DNA from: Microcystis sp. T1-4
GTDB taxonomy: Bacteria > Cyanobacteriota > Cyanobacteriia > Cyanobacteriales > Microcystaceae
DNA length: 24,028 nt
Assembly (NCBI RefSeq): GCF_000297435.1
Contig: NZ_CAIP01000099.1
Coordinates: 1-24,028, forward strand
Direction of reading: 5' to 3'
The notes under the pieces were generated by a model. That model saw only the letters and a program-made list of their open reading frames with translations, searched no databases and was not told where the DNA came from. A program made the position numbers and the translations under genes. Below, one piece after another: positions 23,405 to 24,028 of the stretch. How positions within the stretch are numbered: position 1 is the stretch's first letter; every line of letters starts with the position of its first letter.

Positions 23405-23752
23405 TCAACTTACACGATAAAAAAATTCACCAATTACCCTTAAGGCTTGTTGATAGGTTTCTATTGACATAGGAAATAAGGGTTTCCATAACCAGTGATT
23501 ACCTCGATCATTAATTAATTCTAGCTCACTGGGAATAGAAATTCCCCGATCTAGTTTCCACCAGTTGTTTCCTATTCCCTGAACGGAAAAGGTCGAAATT
23601 CCCCCTGGTGTTTGTCCATCAACAAGGGTTTCTTTTACCCATATTTGCCCATTATTTTCATAGATAGCAATATCTTTGTTAGGACGAACATGATCCATTC
23701 TGGGAGATGTAGTATTACCTCTACGGTATAAATCAATGGGTGTTTTTATCAT
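23405..23752 (-). CDS. Tse2-like ADP-ribosyltransferase-type toxin
   Basis: A 115-residue protein matching the Tse2 ADP-ribosyltransferase toxin fold family by pattern. It shows DLYRRGNTTSPRMDHVRP (7-24), TPGGISTFS (48-56), WWKLDRGISIPSELEL (64-79) and PLFPMSIETY (91-100). Arg10 and His86 are candidate active-site residues. Tse2 is a cytotoxic effector delivered by type VI secretion in Pseudomonas. Here there is no secretion gene or signal peptide, so an intracellular toxin-antitoxin role is more likely. Its ATG follows GGAGGTGA, provided by the end of the preceding TPR fragment whose TGA lies 3 bases upstream of the ATG. The downstream partner begins 8 bases after its stop. Confidence 0.72.
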   Translation of the reverse strand: MIKTPIDLYRRGNTTSPRMDHVRPNKDIAIYENNGQIWVKETLVDGQTPGGISTFSVQGIGNNWWKLDRGISIPSELELINDRGNHWLWKPLFPMSIETYQQALRVIGEFFYRVS

Positions 23753-23755
23753 TTG

Positions 23756-23917
23756 TCACCTCCCTAATTTGCGTAAAAGTTGCATCACCTTTTCATCAGT
23801 TGCCATATTATCCTGTTGGCGGAATATTATAGCTGCTTGTTGTAGGTCAATTTTTCCTTTTTTGGTTTGTTTTAATTTGGCATATAAAAGACCACGACTA
23901 TGGATTATAGTAATCAT
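23756..23917 (-). pseudogene. TPR gene 3' end, copy B
   Basis: A 53-codon frame from the ATG at 23917 (MITIIHSRGLLYAKLK) ends in LLRKLGR. It is the C-terminal TPR and cap of a larger protein whose 5' part is missing, replaced upstream by copy 3 of the ~115-bp repeat. It aligns with copy A at 22860-23039, but the final codons differ so that they create the ribosome binding site of the Tse2-like gene. It could still be translated as a short leader peptide coupled to the toxin. Confidence 0.6.
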
Positions 23918-23939
23918 AGCAATTATCGTCGATTGGGTT

Positions 23940-24028
23940 GACCCAAGGAAACCCAACAAAAAGATTCAGACAGATTTAGGTGTTGGTTGTTGGGTTTCGC
24001 TTTTCCTGAGAATTGAGAGGTTTTCTTC
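23940..24028. repeat. ~115-bp structured interspersed repeat, copy 3 (cut by window end)
   Basis: It starts GACCCAAGGAAACCCAAC and runs to TTTTCTTC at the window edge, very close to copy 1 and in the same orientation. By analogy with the other copies, a minus-strand gene should end about 15-30 bases beyond the window. Confidence 0.88.

Noticed and set aside
23405..23752. Tse2-like protein as a type VI secretion effector
   Set aside because: No Hcp, VgrG, PAAR or other secretion genes lie in the window, and the gene is coupled to a small helical partner, so a toxin-antitoxin reading fits better.

Overview
The window reads as the chromosome of a cyanobacterium. It carries chlB (dark-operative protochlorophyllide reductase), a CPP1-like protein, a solanesyl diphosphate synthase of the plastoquinone pathway and a COP23-domain protein. 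It also has repeated GCGATCGC (HIP1) octamers and many heptanucleotide tandem tracts. The heptamer tracts, degenerate repeats and dense toxin-antitoxin content are what I would expect from Microcystis or a close relative. That genus call is an inference.

Layout. 1-5071: a MidA-type methyltransferase (+) converges on chlB (-), then an orphan ParA ATPase, a prepilin-like protein and the tRNA methyltransferase trmL, all on the minus strand. 5232-7912: an accessory patch with a small ribbon-helix-helix-like protein, a solitary C5 DNA methyltransferase, a decayed ORF sharing the first protein's promoter region, a probable transposase fragment and a MITE-like inverted repeat. 8078-12424: housekeeping genes in two tail-overlapping convergent pairs (membrane protein/solanesyl-PP synthase, and HAD hydrolase/CPP1-like), then a CIA30-domain protein. 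The sds-HAD intergenic region holds striking G-rich and C-rich octamer tracts.

13007-15334: a large exported TPR protein (+). 15608-21869: a minus-strand, visibly more G+C-rich cluster of four exported proteins. In transcription order these are a small TPR protein, an S1C trypsin-like protease with a C-terminal PPC-like domain, a COP23 protein, and a 1271-residue protein with two intact trypsin-like domains followed by about 21 TPRs. It looks like one co-transcribed secreted or periplasmic proteolysis/scaffold system.

22145-23917: an A+T-rich toxin-antitoxin island. It contains a complete HepT/MntA (HEPN RNase / minimal nucleotidyltransferase) pair. Next to it is a Tse2-like ADP-ribosyltransferase-type toxin gene followed by a 114-residue helical protein. 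That second pair is sandwiched between two copies of the 3' end of a TPR gene, one carrying a nonsense codon.

Three same-orientation copies of a ~115-bp structured repeat (15482, 22031, 23940) mark the borders of the protease cluster and the toxin island. They sit just past the stop codons of minus-strand genes. The strongest candidates for something undescribed are the Tse2-like cassette at a duplicated gene end and the dual-protease/COP23/TPR operon.
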